Shown: positions 26,694-34,881 of the stretch, in pieces
How the letters are laid out: each line of letters begins with the position of its first letter
Position numbering within the stretch: the stretch's first letter is position 1
DNA from: Halocatena halophila
GTDB lineage: Archaea; Halobacteriota; Halobacteria; Halobacteriales; Haloarculaceae
DNA: 64,000 nt
Direction of reading: 5' to 3'
Assembly: GCA_027563145.1 (NCBI GenBank)
Contig: CP071306.1
Coordinates: 744,001 to 808,000 of the forward strand
Notes under the pieces: generated by a model
What the model was told of the DNA's origin: nothing
What the model saw: only the letters and a program-made list of their open reading frames with translations
The model's database searches: none
Translations under genes and position numbers: made by a program

Positions 26694-27762
26694 CGTTCGA
26701 GAGCAGTTCAGACCAGAGGACCATCCGCACGACCATTTCCTGTTGACGACCGTCGTCGGCAGTTATCCAAAGCCAAAGTGGACAGATCGTGTTCGCGACA
26801 TTCACGACGGCGAAATTGATTGTGATGCGTCATTCGATGAGGACCATTGGCAGGAGGCTGCTGACGACGCAGCCCGTCTCATCACCCAGGAACATGAGCG
26901 GTCGGGCCTTGATGTCATTGTCGACGGCGAGATGCGCCGCACGGAGATGGTCGAGTATTTCGCCCATCGGATCGATGGCTACGAGCTCAATGGCCCGGTG
27001 AAGGTGTGGGGTCACAACTACTTCGATAAGCCATCAATCACAGACACCGTCGAATACGATGAGCCGTGGCTGGTCGATGAGTTTGAGTTCACCGACGCGG
27101 TTGCCGATCGGCCGGTCAAGGTGCCGATCACTGGTCCGTACACGCTCACGAACTGGGCGTTCAACGAAACCGACCGAACGGATGAAGCGCTCGCCACTGA
27201 TGTTGCCGCACTCGTCAATGAGGAGATTGAGCAGCTCGTTTCGGCCGGTGCACGGTATATCCAGATCGACGAGCCAGCACTGGCGACGACACCAAACGAT
27301 CACACGATCGTCGGCGAGTGTCTCGAGGTAATAGCCGATGGGATTCCAGCAGACGTTCGCCTTGGGCTGCACGTTTGCTATGGTGATTATTCGCGGATCT
27401 ATCCCGAGATCCTCGAATATCCCGTTCACGAGTACGATCTCGAACTCGCAAACGGTGACTACGAGCAGCTCTCAGTGTTCACAGAACACGAGTTCACCAA
27501 GGACCTTGCGCTCGGGGTTGTTGACGCGCATACGGCAAGCGTTGAGCCGGTATCGCAGATCAAAGCAAACATCGAGAAAGGTCTCGAGGTCGTTCCGCCC
27601 GAACGGCTCACCATCAGTCCGGACTGTGGCCTGAAGCTGCTACCGCGTGACGTTGCATATGGGAAGATGGAAAACATGGTGAAAGCCGCCCGAGAAGTTG
27701 AAGCCGAGCTTGACGCCGGGACGATCGACGTGCCAGCGCGTGCAATGCAGGCCGACGACTGA
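26686..27762 (+). CDS. metE: Methionine synthase, B12-independent, catalytic zinc-binding half
   Basis: 358 residues from the ATG at 26686. It transfers a methyl group to homocysteine. The zinc site is visible: His and Cys in LGLHVCYGDYS near residue 228, and a later Cys in ISPDCGLKLLP near 313. TTVVGSYPKP near the start is the conserved opening of archaeal MetE-type proteins. It is coupled to the upstream non-zinc half. The methyl donor in archaea is not certain and may be a corrinoid or pterin derivative. Confidence 0.92.
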   Translation: MTDVREQFRPEDHPHDHFLLTTVVGSYPKPKWTDRVRDIHDGEIDCDASFDEDHWQEAADDAARLITQEHERSGLDVIVDGEMRRTEMVEYFAHRIDGYELNGPVKVWGHNYFDKPSITDTVEYDEPWLVDEFEFTDAVADRPVKVPITGPYTLTNWAFNETDRTDEALATDVAALVNEEIEQLVSAGARYIQIDEPALATTPNDHTIVGECLEVIADGIPADVRLGLHVCYGDYSRIYPEILEYPVHEYDLELANGDYEQLSVFTEHEFTKDLALGVVDAHTASVEPVSQIKANIEKGLEVVPPERLTISPDCGLKLLPRDVAYGKMENMVKAAREVEAELDAGTIDVPARAMQADD

Positions 27763-27768
27763 ACGAAC

Positions 27769-28092
27769 TCACAGCACTGCAGTGCGGTGTGTGCGACGGT
27801 AGATCGGCCAAGTGAACGCGGCGAGCTCGATTCCGAACGCCAGGATTGAGGCCACCGTGAACGCCGTTCGGAGTCGAACTTCCCACGGGAGCGGCCCGAT
27901 CACATCAATTGCTACTAGCCAGTAGCACAATCCAACCGCACAGAGACAAAACTGCAGGACGAAGCCATCGCTGTGAATGATCTCAGCGCGCCATCGACGG
28001 ACGAGCAACAGCGCGATAGCTATCCACGCGATGACACCGGCGTACCACGGGAGTAACAGCGTGCTCGTGGGAATTGGAACTGAATCAATCAT
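27769..28092 (-). CDS. Small membrane protein, function unknown
   Basis: 107 residues with three predicted helices (about 12-30, 44-64 and 75-95). It starts MIDSVPIPTSTLLLPWYAGV. Convergent with the metE pair (6-base gap) and first in coordinate order of three minus-strand genes for small membrane proteins. No family recognised. Similarity to the other two is limited to general layout. Confidence 0.65.
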   Translation of the reverse strand: MIDSVPIPTSTLLLPWYAGVIAWIAIALLLVRRWRAEIIHSDGFVLQFCLCAVGLCYWLVAIDVIGPLPWEVRLRTAFTVASILAFGIELAAFTWPIYRRTHRTAVL

Positions 28093-28095
28093 TAG

Positions 28096-28362
28096 TTACA
28101 CCGTCTTCTCGTTGGCGCGCCTTTTTCGGACCGTCCAGACGATACACAGACCGGCGGCTCCCATGCAGACAGGACCCAGGACATTCGAGCGTTCCGTTCC
28201 GACCCAATCGATCCCAAATCCAAGCATTAACAGCGTTAGTCCACACGGAAGACCGAGGATCGACCGATCGGCGCTGCCACGCCACCAGTCAGCAACTGCC
28301 CAGAGTGACAGCAACACGCTGTTTGCCAGAATGAGCACAGTAAGTGCCTCGAAAACCGGCAT
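28096..28362 (-). CDS. Small membrane protein, paralogue of the gene at 28432
   Basis: 88 residues with three helices. The stretch SLWAVADWWRGSADRSILGLP resembles VLWMWLDWYRGNTDRNRLSVI of the upstream gene at 28432-28722, so the two are tandem paralogues. Its stop is 3 bases from the start of the gene at 27769-28092, suggesting one operon. Function unknown. Confidence 0.65.
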   Translation of the reverse strand: MPVFEALTVLILANSVLLSLWAVADWWRGSADRSILGLPCGLTLLMLGFGIDWVGTERSNVLGPVCMGAAGLCIVWTVRKRRANEKTV

Positions 28363-28431
28363 ATAATATATAGTAAATGATGGTACAAAGCCATATCGTT
28401 GGGATACAGTTTCGCCTTCTTTCGGTGACGG

Positions 28432-28722
28432 TCAACGCATACTGGAGCGTCGTTCATGAGACAGCGATCCTCCCACCAGCAGACAGCCACTGATCGCGAG
28501 AAAAACTCCGAACCACTCGGTGAACGGCTGGTTTTTCCCGAAAAGCGCCGTCTCCCAGGAAAACGCGACCAACCCATTTCCGAGATACGCCAGCGACAGG
28601 CCACCGATTACGCTGAGACGGTTCCGATCGGTGTTCCCACGATACCAGTCGAGCCACATCCACAGTACGCACACGAGACTTCCTGCTGTCAGAATCATCC
28701 AGATCGGCTCCATCAGCGCCAT
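28432..28722 (-). CDS. Small membrane protein, paralogue of the gene at 28096
   Basis: 96 residues with three predicted helices and a shared W-[LF]-D-W-[YW]-R-G-x-x-D-R motif after the first helix. It is the upstream member of the tandem pair. No signal peptide or catalytic motif. The family looks restricted to haloarchaea, but I cannot check that here. Confidence 0.65.
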   Translation of the reverse strand: MALMEPIWMILTAGSLVCVLWMWLDWYRGNTDRNRLSVIGGLSLAYLGNGLVAFSWETALFGKNQPFTEWFGVFLAISGCLLVGGSLSHERRSSMR

Positions 28723-28836
28723 ATGTTGAATCTCCGATGAATCGAACTAAACTGTTCGGGTGGCAATCACGGGAATTCAAGCTAGATTCATCGAGGGGAC
28801 CCGACGCTTAGGTGCGCAGAAGTGCTATCGTGGGAC

Positions 28837-29199
28837 ATGGCAGAGTACACCGTCGAGATCGAGATCCCGGAGGACGCCGGCATGGCCACCGCCGGCGAAA
28901 CGGTCACGCTCACAATACCCGAAACTGAGACGATTCTTGGGATGGCACGGGCCAACGGGCTGTGGCTGCCGGCGGACTGCCAGCAGGGCTGGTGTACGAC
29001 CTGTGCCGCAAGATTGCTGTCGGGGGATGTAAACCAATCAGCTGCGCGTCGGTATTACGAGAGCGACGCGGCGGCCGGCTTCGTGCTCACCTGTACGGCA
29101 ACACCGCACGCTGATTGTCGGATCGTCGCCTGTCAGCGAGGATCGATTCTCAAGCATCGGGCAGAGCACGACCTGCCACCAGGCCGTTCGAAGCGGTGA
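28837..29199 (+). CDS. 2Fe-2S ferredoxin, haloarchaeal type
   Basis: 120 residues from the ATG at 28837. It is a plant-type ferredoxin fold with cluster ligands in ADCQQGWCTTCA (Cys spaced C-x4-C-x2-C, about residues 48-56) and the fourth in LTCTATPHADC. The polar N- and C-terminal extensions suit high salt. It carries electrons at low potential. It lies alone, divergent from the small-membrane-protein operon. Confidence 0.9.
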   Translation: MAEYTVEIEIPEDAGMATAGETVTLTIPETETILGMARANGLWLPADCQQGWCTTCAARLLSGDVNQSAARRYYESDAAAGFVLTCTATPHADCRIVACQRGSILKHRAEHDLPPGRSKR

Positions 29200-29307
29200 G
29201 TGATTGTCCGACACAGCGGCTAAGCGTTCACGCAGCTACATTGTTTGCTGATAGCGGATAAAAGAATTGTATTTTCAATAATTAGTTATATTTACGCTCA
29301 CTACCCT

Positions 29308-29326
29308 TATTACATACTATTACATA
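29308..29326 (+). promoter_or_regulatory. Tandem direct repeat upstream of the toxin-antitoxin operon
   Basis: TATTACATA occurs twice, at 29308-29316 and 29318-29326, with a 10-base period, and the pair ends 9 bases before the HTH start codon. Tandem sites one helical turn apart that overlap the start region would fit binding by the antitoxin to repress its own operon. Confidence 0.45.
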
Positions 29327-29335
29327 TAACAGAGT

Positions 29336-29689
29336 ATGCCGATCGACATCGAACGGTTCGAAGAAAGTGATGAGTCGGAACTCCGAGCCCGGAGTCCAAC
29401 AAATGCAGAAATTATTCTCACGTTTCTTGCGTCCGATCCAGAGCAGGCCTATCTCCCGAAGGAGATTCACGACCGAACAGGAGTTCCACGCGGAAGTGTA
29501 GGAGTCGTCCTCTCTCGACTTGAAGATCGTGGACTGGTGCGACATCGTGGCGAGTACTGGGCGATTACAGAATCCGACGAGATTCACTCGGTACTGTCTA
29601 CCCTTCGATCCGCAGCAGCTGTATCGGACCGATTTGGACCAGAAGATCCCGAGGAGTGGGGCCCTGGCATTGGCGGGGAGCAATCCTGA
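29336..29689 (+). CDS. Winged-helix protein, probable antitoxin
   Basis: 117 residues. A winged helix spans residues about 20-80 (NAEIILTFLASDPEQAYLPK, RGSVGVVLSRLEDRGLVRH), followed by an acidic tail ending in GIGGEQS. It is directly coupled to a MazF/PemK-like gene: its TGA and the toxin ATG share a base. In such pairs the DNA-binding protein usually neutralises the toxin and represses the operon. A MarR-like regulator without toxin linkage is the alternative. Confidence 0.8.
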   Translation: MPIDIERFEESDESELRARSPTNAEIILTFLASDPEQAYLPKEIHDRTGVPRGSVGVVLSRLEDRGLVRHRGEYWAITESDEIHSVLSTLRSAAAVSDRFGPEDPEEWGPGIGGEQS

Positions 29690-30030
29690 TGCAGTATTCA
29701 GCCGGTGATGTCTGGTGGGGGCCAGCCATACACAAATCGGCACCATCCTATCGACCCTGGGTGATCATCAGCAATGATGCACACCCATTCCATCACACGG
29801 AATGCGTCGCTATGGCGATAACGACACAAGCACACTCCGCAGGAGTTGAAATTCGAGCAGAGGACTGGATACGCGGAGGCTCGAAAACTGATTCGTACAT
29901 CTCTCCCTGGTATGTTCTAACGATGAAATACTGTGATTTCGACCGACAGCAGGGTACCCTACGAAAGGGGCTTTTGGAAACGGCAACTGATGAACTCACA
30001 ACCTATGTCTTCGGCGTCGACCAACGGTGA
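29689..30030 (+). CDS. MazF/PemK-family ribonuclease toxin
   Basis: 113 residues from the ATG at 29689. It shows the MazF/PemK pattern: YSAGDVWWGPA at the start, RPWVIISNDAHPF in the second strand, then an ITTQAH segment and KYCDFDRQQGTLRKG near the end. The family cuts mRNA at short sites. The coupled upstream winged-helix gene is the likely antitoxin. The last codons run close to the leader of tyrS, 111 bases away. Confidence 0.82.
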   Translation: MQYSAGDVWWGPAIHKSAPSYRPWVIISNDAHPFHHTECVAMAITTQAHSAGVEIRAEDWIRGGSKTDSYISPWYVLTMKYCDFDRQQGTLRKGLLETATDELTTYVFGVDQR

Positions 30031-30141
30031 GAGCGTCACTGCCGTAATCGATGGGGCCTCACAGCCATCGAAATCAACAGGCCGTTCGAAGCGATAGCCG
30101 GCGAACGAACGATTTATTCGGACCACGACGAAATCGCAGGC

Positions 30142-31167
30142 ATGAACGCCGCCGATCGGCGGGCACTCGTGACCCGCTACACCGAAGAGGTCGTCACCGA
30201 GGCCGAACTCGACGAGCTACTCGAACGCGAGAATCCGTCGGTGTACATCGGCTACGCCCCCACTGGACAGATGCACATCGGCCATTTCACTACGATTCGG
30301 AAGCTAGCCGATTTTCTCCGGGCGGATTTCGACGTCACCGTGATGGTCGCGGATCTCCACGCCCATCTCGACGATGAGAAGAGTCCGTTCGACCTCCTCG
30401 ACGCTCGTTCGGAGTACTACCAGACAGCAATCGAGGCGATGGTCGAAACCGCCGGCGCATCAGTTGACGATCTGACGTTCGTCCAGGGTCGTGAGTTCGA
30501 ACTCGATGAGGAGTACACCCTCGAGTTGCTCCAGATGGCCGCCGACACCACCATCACGCGCGCCCAGCGCGCCGGTAGCGAGGTCGTTCGCCAGTCCGAC
30601 AACCCCTCGCTCGGTGGTGTGCTCTACACGCTGATGCAGGCGCTCGATGTTGCCGCGCTCGATGCCGACGTCGCCTACGGTGGCATCGACCAGCGGGGAA
30701 TCTACATGCTCGCACGGGAGTTGCTCCCCGACTGGGGCTATGAAAAGCCGATCTGTGTGTTTGCACCGCTGCTCTCCGGTCTCACTGGCGGGAAGATGAG
30801 CGCATCGGACGCCACCTCGAAAGTGGGACTCACCGATTCGCCCGAAGCAATTCAGGAAAAGCTCCAGCAGGCCTACTGCCCACAGGGTGAACTCGAGGAC
30901 AACGGCGTGCTTGAGTACGTGAAATACCTCGTCTTTCCCATTCTCGACGACCGCGGCAAATCGTTCGAGATCGAACGACCGGAGCAGTACGGTGGCGATC
31001 TAGCGTACGATCAGTACGCGGATCTTGAAGCCGACTTCGTGAGCGAGGAGCTCCACCCCCAGGATCTGAAGGGCGCTACAGCCGATTACATCGCCGAGAT
31101 TGTTGCCCCCATTGGCGAGACGATTGAGGAAGAGCCAGGGCTGATCGAACGCGCATATCCCGAGTGA
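30142..31167 (+). CDS. tyrS: Tyrosine-tRNA ligase
   Basis: 341 residues, the short archaeal form without the bacterial C-terminal domain. HIGH-like motif PTGQMHIGHF is near residue 38 and KMSKS-like GGKMSASD near 214. It charges tRNA-Tyr. It stands alone, with the toxin-antitoxin pair upstream and a membrane protein gene 30 bases downstream. Confidence 0.95.
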   Translation: MNAADRRALVTRYTEEVVTEAELDELLERENPSVYIGYAPTGQMHIGHFTTIRKLADFLRADFDVTVMVADLHAHLDDEKSPFDLLDARSEYYQTAIEAMVETAGASVDDLTFVQGREFELDEEYTLELLQMAADTTITRAQRAGSEVVRQSDNPSLGGVLYTLMQALDVAALDADVAYGGIDQRGIYMLARELLPDWGYEKPICVFAPLLSGLTGGKMSASDATSKVGLTDSPEAIQEKLQQAYCPQGELEDNGVLEYVKYLVFPILDDRGKSFEIERPEQYGGDLAYDQYADLEADFVSEELHPQDLKGATADYIAEIVAPIGETIEEEPGLIERAYPE

Positions 31168-31197
31168 GGTAGTCGTCCACGGGTAGCTTTTTGTTGG

Positions 31198-31635
31198 ATG
31201 GTGAAATACTACGAGCGAATGGCGTCTTCTGGTGGCACTTCAGATGGACTTGGCGTCCGCCTGGCTCGAATCATCTCCTTTTCCGTCGTGTTACAGCTCG
31301 TACTGATGCCCATTGTGATGGATTTCTCCGATGCGGTGCTGGTTGGCGATTCACTCGGTGGTCGCGAGCTTGTGGTTGTAACGGGGCTGGCGATTGTGCT
31401 GGCCGTTTCCATCGAGCAGTTTCGACCGGTGATCGCAACCGACACCGTCTGGAAGTTCTGTCTGGCGACGCTGGCTTTCTATCATGTACTCCGAGCGGTC
31501 GTCATCTCATCGTCGATCCGCACTGGCGGATCGATTTACTATCCGCTGCTAGTGGGAACGGTGGTCATTGGCGCGATGGCTGCCGGTTTTCTCGTCGCAA
31601 CCGTTCGTCTCAGGGAGCTCGTTCCCGGGCGGTGA
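31198..31635 (+). CDS. Four-helix membrane protein, function unknown
   Basis: 145 residues with about four helices (roughly 25-45, 58-74, 84-102 and 112-132). Starts MVKYYERMASSGG; an internal ATG at 31219 is also possible. No family recognised. It lies on the same strand as tyrS, 30 bases after it. Confidence 0.6.
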   Translation: MVKYYERMASSGGTSDGLGVRLARIISFSVVLQLVLMPIVMDFSDAVLVGDSLGGRELVVVTGLAIVLAVSIEQFRPVIATDTVWKFCLATLAFYHVLRAVVISSSIRTGGSIYYPLLVGTVVIGAMAAGFLVATVRLRELVPGR

Positions 31636-31696
31636 TAACACGATCCAGAACAGTCACCCGGAAGGAGTTTTGGTTCGGTAATTCAATACAGTCAAA

Positions 31697-31910
31697 ATGG
31701 ACTCGCACCGTTATCGAATCACCCGCCGACGGGCGCCCGCCATTGGTGGCGCTGCCATCGCGCTCTGGACACCAGCAATCAGATCCGGCGACGGGCGACC
31801 CGGTGGGTGAGCGATTGTGGCTCAAAGAAGGCTGTCACGCGCCTATTGCTCTCGATGGTGCACTCTTTGCACACACAGACGACGCCGTCGTCCGACTCAG
31901 AACCAAGTGA
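31697..31910 (+). pseudogene. Relic of a PQQ-repeat (beta-propeller) protein
   Basis: The ATG at 31697 opens a Tat signal, MDSHRYRITRRRAPAIGGAA, much like the start of the next gene (FQITRRQALAAGVITGA). This reading stops at about 31810. In another frame the segment HAPIALDGALFAHTDDAVVRL ends at 31910 and matches the last residues of that gene (SPIAVDGVLYAVRDDGVVKL). So only the two ends of a paralogue remain, joined by a large internal deletion. Confidence 0.7.
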
Positions 31911-31972
31911 TCGTCCGATCTGTCGTACCAGTCTGGCGTGCAATTCTCTGTGATTTATAGCACCAGTGTTCA

Positions 31973-33196
31973 ATGGATACACAGATGCAACCAGACACCT
32001 TCCAGATCACCCGACGGCAGGCGCTGGCCGCCGGTGTGATCACTGGGGCCAGCGCGCTTGGGCTTCCGAGACGGTGGTTCAGGTCGGCGTACGAATCGCC
32101 TGCCCCGGTTGAGAACGCCGCGTGGCCGATGGGCCAGCACGACCCAGCAGGAACGGGCCACACCGAAGACAGCGTTACGATCCAGACCCGCAATCAGCCG
32201 GCCTGGAGCGCCAAAATCGACGATCCCGTGCTCGGGATCGTTGCCGGAGGCGAGCAGCTGTTTTTCACGACAAACCGTTCGGTCGGAGCGATCGCTCGAT
32301 CGGACGGCACGATCAACTGGCACGTCTCGCAGTTCAATCCCATCCCCTGGCGGAACGAATCGCTCTCGTTTGCGATCGAGCCAACGTATCTGGGAGACCA
32401 GCTTCTCGTGGCTGAATCAGATTCAATCGTGGCGCTCAATCCCGAAAACGGGACGACGCTCTGGGAGTTCGAAACCGACGAGACCATCACCTCGATGCTA
32501 GCGCTCGGAAACACGGTGTACTGCGAGGCGACACTTGAGAATGAGCAAGTGACGGTCGCACTCGATGCGTCCTCGGGGTTCGAGCGGTTTCGAGTGCCAA
32601 CAGAGCGTGCGATCCATCCACAGGTCAGCAGCGGGGATCTGCTCGTCGGCACCGCAGTAGACGACCCACGAACGGTTCGCGCACTTGATTCGAAATCCGG
32701 AAACACACGCTGGACACAAACGCTCGACGTTCCACAGCAATCGGCCGCACTGGTGGGCACTGGCGGACCGTGTATCGTCGAGGGCACCGTCATCTTCGGC
32801 GGCCAGACCGTCCAGGCAGTATCGCTCGAAGGCGGCGCAACGCGCTGGACCCAGCAGCTCGATGTCACTAACGACGGCAGATTCGCCGTGGTCTCGAACG
32901 GCGAAATGGTCCACGTGTTCGCCCTCGAAGCCGATCTGATCGCCGGGCTCACCCTCAGTGACGGCGACGATCTCTGGACGATGTCGAAACTCGGACTCGC
33001 CGACTGGAACCCTGCACTCACCGCCGATGTCCTCTACGTTGGCGTTGACGACGGAATGTACAGCGTTGCCCCCAAGAGTGGACTCGCCGCACTACCGAAG
33101 ATCTCTGCGTTTACCGCCATGTGGTCTCCCATCGCTGTTGACGGCGTCCTGTATGCGGTCCGTGACGACGGCGTCGTCAAACTAAAGGGACAATGA
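31973..33196 (+). CDS. Tat-exported PQQ-like beta-propeller repeat protein
   Basis: 407 residues. The Tat motif QITRRQALAAG is near residues 11-21, followed by a hydrophobic stretch. The rest consists of about seven repeats of the W-x-x-x-x-D/E type (for example GTTLWEFETDE, GNTRWTQTLDV, GATRWTQQLDV), which fold into a beta-propeller as in BamB/PQQ-binding proteins. It is probably surface-located, a scaffold or binding protein, and no enzyme residues are assigned. It is coupled to the next gene by an ATGA overlap. Confidence 0.85.
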   Translation: MDTQMQPDTFQITRRQALAAGVITGASALGLPRRWFRSAYESPAPVENAAWPMGQHDPAGTGHTEDSVTIQTRNQPAWSAKIDDPVLGIVAGGEQLFFTTNRSVGAIARSDGTINWHVSQFNPIPWRNESLSFAIEPTYLGDQLLVAESDSIVALNPENGTTLWEFETDETITSMLALGNTVYCEATLENEQVTVALDASSGFERFRVPTERAIHPQVSSGDLLVGTAVDDPRTVRALDSKSGNTRWTQTLDVPQQSAALVGTGGPCIVEGTVIFGGQTVQAVSLEGGATRWTQQLDVTNDGRFAVVSNGEMVHVFALEADLIAGLTLSDGDDLWTMSKLGLADWNPALTADVLYVGVDDGMYSVAPKSGLAALPKISAFTAMWSPIAVDGVLYAVRDDGVVKLKGQ

Positions 33197-33615
33197 GCAT
33201 TGAACAGTACATTGACGACGACCGAACCGAACGCGCTGTGACGCTCATCGGCTACTGGCTGGCAACGGGACTGCTGGTTGTCCCGGGGCTCGCGCTGGTG
33301 TTGCGCGTGATGCTGATCGACGAACCGACCGTGACGCCTGTTGTGATCGCACTCGTAGTGTCGATCCCGATCGCAGGGTGGTGCTATCGATCGAGAGGGA
33401 CACTGCAACTCCGATCACTGTTCGTCTGGGGACTCACCACAGCGTTCGGTGTGGGCATTCTTGGCTGGGTAACTGAAACGGTACTGACCCGACTGAGTGG
33501 CAGTCTGTATTTCACGCTCGTGGCGCTGTTGGGCTGGTTTAGCGCGGGTGCAGTTGGTTGGGTTGTTGGGAGAACGGACAGCGTGCGAAATGAAGCGGCG
33601 GAGACGAACGGTTGA
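33193..33615 (+). CDS. Four-helix membrane protein, coupled to the beta-propeller gene
   Basis: 140 residues with four hydrophobic segments (about 20-38, 48-66, 80-98 and 105-125) and a short C-terminal tail. Its ATG lies within the stop of the upstream propeller gene. It may anchor or export that protein. No known family. Confidence 0.65.
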   Translation: MSIEQYIDDDRTERAVTLIGYWLATGLLVVPGLALVLRVMLIDEPTVTPVVIALVVSIPIAGWCYRSRGTLQLRSLFVWGLTTAFGVGILGWVTETVLTRLSGSLYFTLVALLGWFSAGAVGWVVGRTDSVRNEAAETNG

Positions 33616-33693
33616 TCGCAGGCCAGTACTCCGAAGCCGGCGAGGATTGTAACCAACGCCACGGCTTATTAGTGACCGATGGCAGATACGGGT

Positions 33694-34881
33694 ATGACCG
33701 ACGAGTTTCTACTGTTGAATCCGGGGCCAGTGCCACTCTCGGAGCCAGTGCGCACAGCGATGGACGCACCGATGGTGTCACACCGCTCGGCCGAGTTCGA
33801 GGAAACGTATGCGCGCGCACAGAACGGGCTCGAGACGGTGTTCACCCAATCAACACTCGATGGGAGCGCGAGCGGATCGGGAACGCCGCTGATTCTCAAC
33901 GGCACCGCCACCATGGGGATGGAGATGGCCGTTGCCAATCTCACCGACGAGACTAGTGAGGTCGTTGCGCTAGTCAACGGAAAATTCGGCCGTCGATTCA
34001 AGCGGATCGCCGGCCGTCACGCATCCGTAACCCCTGTCGAGGTCGAATGGGGCGACTCGTTCGATATGGCGGCAGTGTCCGAAGCGATCACCAACGAGAC
34101 CGATCTCGTCACGATGGTCCACAACGAAACCTCAACCGGGCTCTTGAATCCGGTGGCCGAGGTGGGGGAAATCGCCGCCGAACACGACGCGCTGTTCGTC
34201 GTCGATGGTGTCACCTCGATCGGTGGCGATGTCTTCAAAATCGACGACTGGAACGTTGATGTGGCAATCACCGACGCCCAGAAAGCGCTTGGAGCGCCAC
34301 CGGGCGTGAGCGCAATTTTCGTCACTGAACGCGCCGTCGGCTCCATCGATGGCGAATCCGCGCCGTTCTATCAGGATCTCGACTGGCATCTTCGGAAGGC
34401 CACAGACAACCAGACCCCGTTTACGAGCGCCGTCCCGTTGTTCCGTGCGCTCGCCGTCGCCCTCTCCGAGATCGCTGACGAAGGGATGGATACGAGAATT
34501 CGTCGCCACCGTCGGCAGTCGCGTGCGTTCCGTGCCGCATTCGACGCATTCGGACTTGAGTCATTCCCGAACGTCCAGGGTCCAACTGAACTGTCGAACA
34601 CGCTCACGGCAATCAGCCTCCCCGGCCCGATTGCCGACGATCCCGACGCCTTTTTCGATGCGATCGCAGATCGAAACGTCTCGATCAGCGGCGGACAGGC
34701 ACACCTCGGTGGCGACATTTTCCGCGTGAGTAATATGGGCAAGCTTGCTGACGAACAGATTCGACGCGGTGTTCGCGTAATCGGGGAGGCACTGAACGAG
34801 TGTGGCTTCGACTGCTCGGTCGACCAGGGACTCTCTGCAGCCACTGAAACGCTCGAATCGGAACCTGCGACTACAGCGTGA
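33694..34881 (+). CDS. Class V aminotransferase (alanine-glyoxylate / serine-pyruvate type)
   Basis: 395 residues from the ATG at 33694. PLP-dependent fold type I: the Schiff-base lysine is in ITDAQKALGAPPG near residue 197, with LLNPGPVPL at the start and DGVTSIGGD around 170 (the PLP-binding Asp). Probably interconverts glyoxylate or hydroxypyruvate with glycine, alanine or serine. The ATG at 33679 is an alternative; a TATA-like CTTATTA at 33664-33670 is about 28 bases before 33694. It is convergent with the Gfo/Idh gene, with 11 bases of overlap. Confidence 0.9.
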   Translation: MTDEFLLLNPGPVPLSEPVRTAMDAPMVSHRSAEFEETYARAQNGLETVFTQSTLDGSASGSGTPLILNGTATMGMEMAVANLTDETSEVVALVNGKFGRRFKRIAGRHASVTPVEVEWGDSFDMAAVSEAITNETDLVTMVHNETSTGLLNPVAEVGEIAAEHDALFVVDGVTSIGGDVFKIDDWNVDVAITDAQKALGAPPGVSAIFVTERAVGSIDGESAPFYQDLDWHLRKATDNQTPFTSAVPLFRALAVALSEIADEGMDTRIRRHRRQSRAFRAAFDAFGLESFPNVQGPTELSNTLTAISLPGPIADDPDAFFDAIADRNVSISGGQAHLGGDIFRVSNMGKLADEQIRRGVRVIGEALNECGFDCSVDQGLSAATETLESEPATTA

